Positions 59,404 to 64,000 of a stretch of 64,000 bases of DNA are shown here, one piece after another. The notes under the pieces are model-generated. The model searched no databases and was not told the DNA's origin. It worked only from the letters and a program-made list of their open reading frames with translations. The translations under genes and the position numbers were made by a program. This DNA is from Vanilla planifolia (taxonomy: Eukaryota; Streptophyta; Magnoliopsida; Asparagales; Orchidaceae). The stretch covers positions 25,021,630 through 25,085,629 of the forward strand of contig CM043874.1 in the NCBI GenBank assembly GCA_023846275.1. The letters are read 5' to 3'. Each line of letters begins with the position of its first letter. The first letter of the stretch is position 1.

Positions 59404-59655
59404 GAGAACCCGACTTCTCTTGGTGCACCAACCCGACCGGTTCGGCTGTGCTCCCTGTGCGGAGCGTAAAAACGCCTTCCACCGTGATCGCTGGGCTGGT
59501 GGTGGCGGCGACGACGACAGCTTCGCTTAGTAGAACCCTACTTATCTTGGTGCCCCAATCCTACCTTCGGGGCTGTGCTCCCACAGCGGAGCCTAAATAC
59601 GCATCCTACCGTGATGGCTCGGCCGGCGGCGGCGGTTGCGGCTGTAGCCGCCACC
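59404..59655 (+). repeat. Degenerate tandem duplication of the ATPase 5' region
   Basis: About 59,404-59,515 and 59,531-59,645 share, at a 127-128 bp offset, GAACCC, TCTTGGTGC, TTCGG then GGCTGTGCTCCC, GCGGAGC, AAA-ACGC, CC-ACCGTGAT and CTSGGC with GGCGGCG. The start ATG (59,614) is formed in the second copy (GTGATGGCTC); the first reads GTGATCGCTG and has no ATG. Confidence 0.75.
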
Positions 59656-61074
59656 AGCGCGTCAACCGCTTATGAATTTGGAAAACCTTGGCGGATAATA
59701 CCTCGTCCGCTTCTCGAAACTATACTCAACAACTTCGCGTTCCACCATCGCGTTCCTCAACCCCTTCTTCTCCATGGCCCCCGTGGCGTGGGCAAGACTT
59801 CCCTCCTCGTACATCGCCTTCTCCCTGAATGGAACAAGGGTCCTCACCTCGCTGGCTACGTGGACTTTGCCTCCGTCGATTGCCTACCCTGGACTACCTC
59901 GCCGACGGCAGAGCTCCCTGCCCTCAGAGCCCGGCTCGAGCGCGAGCTCGAGGCCATGGCCGAGAGTGGCGTGCGCCTTGGAACCATCAGCAGCCGCGCC
60001 GTGTTCTCCGCCCTCAGCAAGTGGCACGGTATCAGGACTGCGCTCTGCCGCGTCATTGGGCCTGACCGCCTAACAAAACGCGACGAAGAAGCAACGGCTT
60101 CCGCACTCTGGAAAAAGGCTCTTCTGGCTCTGACGGCGCGTCTTGGAGCTTCTGAAGTCAATGCCGTTCTTGGAGATGCGGCGTCGGAGAGGAGCTGCTC
60201 GCTGGAAGAGGCAGCCTACTTGAGTGAGGCTGTGGTTGCGCTGAGGCTTGCAAAACAAGTGATAGGGATGCACAACGAGTGGAGGAGGGAGGCCGTGAGG
60301 AATCTCAACCGCACCGGTAGATTCTCGAGAACCATTGCAAATTCTGCCACTGACTGGCCTTGTCTCCTTATCCAGATCCTATCGGAGGCCGCTGAGGTCG
60401 ACAATTTTCAGGTTCGTAAATAGCTGGTGGAATAAGTTATCCTTTTCTAATACGGCTAGCAGAAAACCCCACTTTTCTATGGTGTTTGTGTGAAGAAAGA
60501 CTTCAATGGTTCTTTTTCTGATGCCAAAAATCTTTTGACCATGCTAATTTAAGAAGGATTTTGAAAAATGCTTCCGTATCCTTGTAAAATTGTTCCTATA
60601 GTATCTTCTCTTTTCTTCTATCAATTTTGAGGATAGGAGGTGCGAAAGATGATTAATTTGTAGCCTTTGGTTTACCAAATTTGCATGCAAATTTCCCTAA
60701 CCAATTAATGCTGTTATCTCTTTGCTGTATGTTTGTGGCTTCAAAGGTATTTGATGAGGGAAGTGATGCTAAGCTCATATGCAAATCATGCTTTTCATGC
60801 TACGCATCCATTCATTTGGAACCCATAGACAATAATGCAGAAGGGTAGCAATTTTATTAATCATCTATTTATGACATAATCCATAAACGTTTTTTGCTAA
60901 TTACTTCATACAGCCAAAGCTGGTCATCAATAACATCGATGTACTTCGGAGGGCAGTTATAACGGATGATTTAAGTGTGCCTGCTGCTATGTATCATGAC
61001 AGCTTAATATGGAGGGTTGTAGAATTGGGTGTGAATGATAGATGCCTGCCAATATTTTTAATTACTTCAGACAG
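59614..61074 (+). CDS. P-loop (AAA+-like) ATPase, first two exons; plant family of unknown role
   Basis: Exon 1 is 59,614-60,411 (donor CAG|GTTCGT) and exon 2 is 60,914-61,074 (acceptor ATACAG, donor ACAG|GTAAGC). Phase 0 joins them without a stop. The first ATG of the frame is 59,614. An Ala-rich N-terminus (MARPAAAVAAVAATSAS) precedes a nucleotide-binding core: Walker A GPRGVGKTS at residues 55-63, then YVDFASVDC. Exon 2 supplies KLVINNIDVLRRA, a Walker B-like strand with Asn/Asp in place of the usual acidic pair, and LPIFLITSD, a sensor-1-like strand. The protein would bind, perhaps hydrolyse, ATP. I recognise the fold, not a specific named gene. About 319 residues are visible; later exons were not found before the right edge. 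Confidence 0.8.
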
Positions 61075-64000
61075 GTAAGCTTTGAGCACTGTGATTTTGA
61101 AGCCATTCAGTTTTGTTATCTTCCATGCAAACTAGGTTATTCATATGTATAAATATGTATTTTGTCATCATGTACTATTTATTAGTAATCAGAATTCTAT
61201 ATGCTCAAATTTTGTAAGGAATTAAACATCCTTTATTTAGCCAAATATCCTAAATGAAGAGGTGGATATGTGTTGCTTAGGGTTCCTGATACTTTTATAG
61301 GAATGGTTGTGATTAATCTAAGTGCAACCTTACTCTTGCATGTGATATATGCTTTTACAATCATTTGGATTATATCTCCAGTCCAAGATGGTGCACTGTA
61401 ACAACTGTAGTAAAACCTACTCCTTTAAAATATCCTAAATGATAAAGTTATTCAGGAAATTGCTGTCTTTTGTAACATAAAGTTGTTCGACTTGTACTTA
61501 AAAGCATGTAGTTCTGCCGGAAACGTCTGACTAGTGATTGCATGTTTTTCAGAGCAAAAAAATCCAGTCTAAATTCGTTGCTATAATTAATTTTGTTGTC
61601 AAGTTGATCTAAAGCCAATTCTTGGTGGAATTTTTTGCAATGGTTATTTCGAACAGTCTTGTCAGTATAAATGCTTAAAACATAATGCATGATGTCCTTG
61701 TTTGGTGATTTATTCCTGCAACTGAGACCATGTTGTTGAGTATCAAAACTGGATTTTCTAGAACAAAAAATAAAAAAATTCAAAGTGCATATCAAATTCA
61801 ACCAACATATTATATGGAAAGCTTAATTAACTGGAAATGCATAGACAGCATTGGAAGGAAACTAGCACTTCTGCAATCACATATAGTTCTATTTGCACCA
61901 AAGGTTGCTAAATGTTAGACATTTATGCTGCAAAATCATATGGTCATATTGAAAACAAAGATGTTGCTGGAATACTGAATGACTTGCTTGGTTTTGAACA
62001 TTGAATAAAGCTCATTGTTTGTGCTATTGACAATTGAATGATACTAATGGCTATCTTGTGCTGCATTATTTGTCCACACATTTAATACCTAGAATTTCGA
62101 AAAATTTAAAAATTTACTTTGGTTGGCATTAATTTTGGAAAACCTTTGTAATTTTTCAAAAATTAGTAAGCAAATCTGAAAAAGGCTGAGCAGGATAGAA
62201 GAGGAGTAGCATAAGAATGACCAACTATTCTGTATGCCTGTTAAATAATTGGAAAGATACTTGCAAAAAATCAATCTGTAGTGTGTAAAAAATGAATTGT
62301 AGTTTTAGGTTTGCAAAGTTTTCTGTTTTCTGCTGAGTGAAGGATGGAAGTATCATATGAATAACTGATATACTTGGATTAGTGCTTGGAAGCCATAATG
62401 AACCTTAACAAATACTGGTTCTTCTTCTTGTTAGTTGTCATCAGAGGGGACTATTTGTCATGACCATGAAATATTAGGCCCTAGATTAGAAAGCTCCATG
62501 GTGAATAAACAGATTATTCCTAAAAACTTGGGTGACAAAGAAGGGGAGGAATGTTCTAAGGGAATGGGAGAGAAAAGGATGAATGGAATGGCAATTGCTA
62601 TACATTAATAATAATGTTTGAAAGGCATTAGTGAAATATTGATGTGAATGCTACATACATCTTTGTTTGTTGTTAATAGATGTTTAGAGAACCTTGGGAA
62701 AGAAGCGGTGTTTAGCTCCTAATTTATATTGCTATAAAAATGATTTGAATTATTTTGGACTATTCTTCTATTTATGTTTTTGAGAAAAGTGTAATTTGAT
62801 AAAGCTTGATAAATCTATAAGTGTATTCAGGTCTACTTGATTTGAGGGGGCTGAAAGATTTCCAAAATGTGCAGGAAGAACGTATCACATTTGACTAATT
62901 TATCTTTCTGGATATTATCATTAGTTAATATAGTAACTTTTATGTCAGGCTTAGTTATTCTTTGAAGAGAAGCTTATTCAAAACATCTAAGGAAGCCTTA
63001 GGATAACATCTTACAATTTTGGAAATTTTCTTTAAATTCATTATATACCTTTACAGTTCTTTGGCTAGGCAACATATTGAGTAAAAAATTGATGGACATC
63101 TAATGTAATTATTAGTGCCTGATGCAAACATATTGAGAATCTTATTTGCACAAGGTTGGATGCCATGTTTTACTTTGAATTATATTTGTAAAGTTGGTTG
63201 ACTAGGGTTGGTTGTTGTAATGAAATTAATTATGATGTAGACCAAATGAAAGCTTGTTGGGGATGTTGGTTGCCCTTGGTGAACTGCTCATGACTTCTAC
63301 TTCCTTTCTAATTGTCACCTTTAATATCTATGCTGATGATAACCTATAATTTACTAAGATGATTAATTTTCAACTTTCATATGCCATGTTAGAACAATTG
63401 AACTAGTGTAGAAATGAATGAATGGTTCCTTAAAGTTTGTTATCAACAAAAGTCCCTAAGTGTTTCAAATTCAAATTCTTAATAAAATCTTTTATAAAAA
63501 CATGCATTTGCTTACTCTTAAATGTAAGTGTTTTTTGTGTAAAAACAAATCTTTTAAAGAAGTAATTTTGCAACCATTGGCTTCAATAAGCAGTTACTCC
63601 AAGCTAATCTTCTAGGACACCATGCGAAACCTACAATTCCCCAACTTGGAGAGGTGTCAAAGTTTATTGGAGGCGTCTCTCAAAGTGTTTGCCATTCCAA
63701 TCCTAGCAATAGGAATTGTATATAATAATTGTGATTATTTTTTTGTGTAATACAATTTTGTTATATCTTAATATGTGGAATATGCTATAATTAGTTTAAT
63801 ATCACACTTGTGTTTGAAAGATGATGATGCTTCTTTGTGTTATTTGAGAATTATGAGAGAAAGGCAAGGACTTCCTTATAGGGTAGACAAATCGAGAGTA
63901 AGGGTTGACTCAATATGTTAGATAAAGATTCAAAGCAACTTCTCGGAGAGATAGGCTCTAGTCTTGAAATAGGGATAGGTTTCATGACTAATAATGAGGG
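61075..64000. other. Probable intron 2 of the ATPase gene or downstream DNA
   Basis: Follows the GTAAGC donor at 61,075. No exon with matching phase and coding composition was recognised in the remaining 2.9 kb, so the gene probably continues beyond the window. Short open frames here look incidental, and no transposon motif was identified. Confidence 0.45.

Noticed and set aside
1-64000. tRNA, rRNA and other structured RNA genes
   Set aside because: I scanned by eye for cloverleaf arms with A/B box motifs and for rRNA cores and found none. The Met-tRNA matches are primer binding sites only.

Overview
This window reads as nuclear DNA of a flowering plant. It is AT-rich, genes are sparse and intron-bearing, most identifiable sequence is retrotransposon, and the clearest gene encodes the plant-type plastid SufE-BolA fusion protein. 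I lean weakly to a monocot but cannot prove it. There is no sign of prokaryotic organisation.

Layout. 1-10,546: AT-rich DNA holding the 5' end of a minus-strand gene (three phase-compatible exons between 6,236 and 9,616; N-terminus looks mitochondrial; family not recognised), a decayed unidentified coding stretch (about 2,560-3,120) and a local tandem duplication. 10,547-15,284: a structurally complete but internally deleted Ty3/gypsy chromodomain retrotransposon on the minus strand, with 1-kb LTRs, a TCCTC target duplication, a Met-tRNA primer site, gag-protease and an integrase tail plus chromodomain; RT, RNase H and the integrase core are missing. 15,285-22,574: AT-rich desert with LTR-like relics. 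22,748-24,013: SUFE1, single exon. 24,014-33,800: intergenic, with a diverged copia-type LTR (25,440-27,110), two local duplications, and a segment at 30,863-31,120 that repeats the 3' flank of SUFE1.

33,800-56,630 is a stack of nested insertions. A decayed plus-strand Ty3 gag-protease fragment is interrupted by a 6.1-kb GC-rich minus-strand LINE (34,498-40,640). A decayed minus-strand Ty1/copia element (40,766 to about 56,630) adjoins it. A young plus-strand LTR (47,916-55,357, target duplication AAAAT) sits inside that element's upstream LTR. The first 2,227 bp of this young LTR is present three times in head-to-tail tandem, almost without differences. An older LINE relic follows (about 56,690-57,970).

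59,614-61,074 holds the first two exons of a plus-strand P-loop ATPase gene that continues past the right edge; its first exon is preceded by a degenerate duplication of its own 5' region.

The three host genes (a putative mitochondrial protein, plastid SUFE1 and the ATPase) show no operon-like relationship. The most unusual feature is the exact triplication of the LTR segment at 47.9-54.6 kb. I found no convincing previously undescribed protein system.
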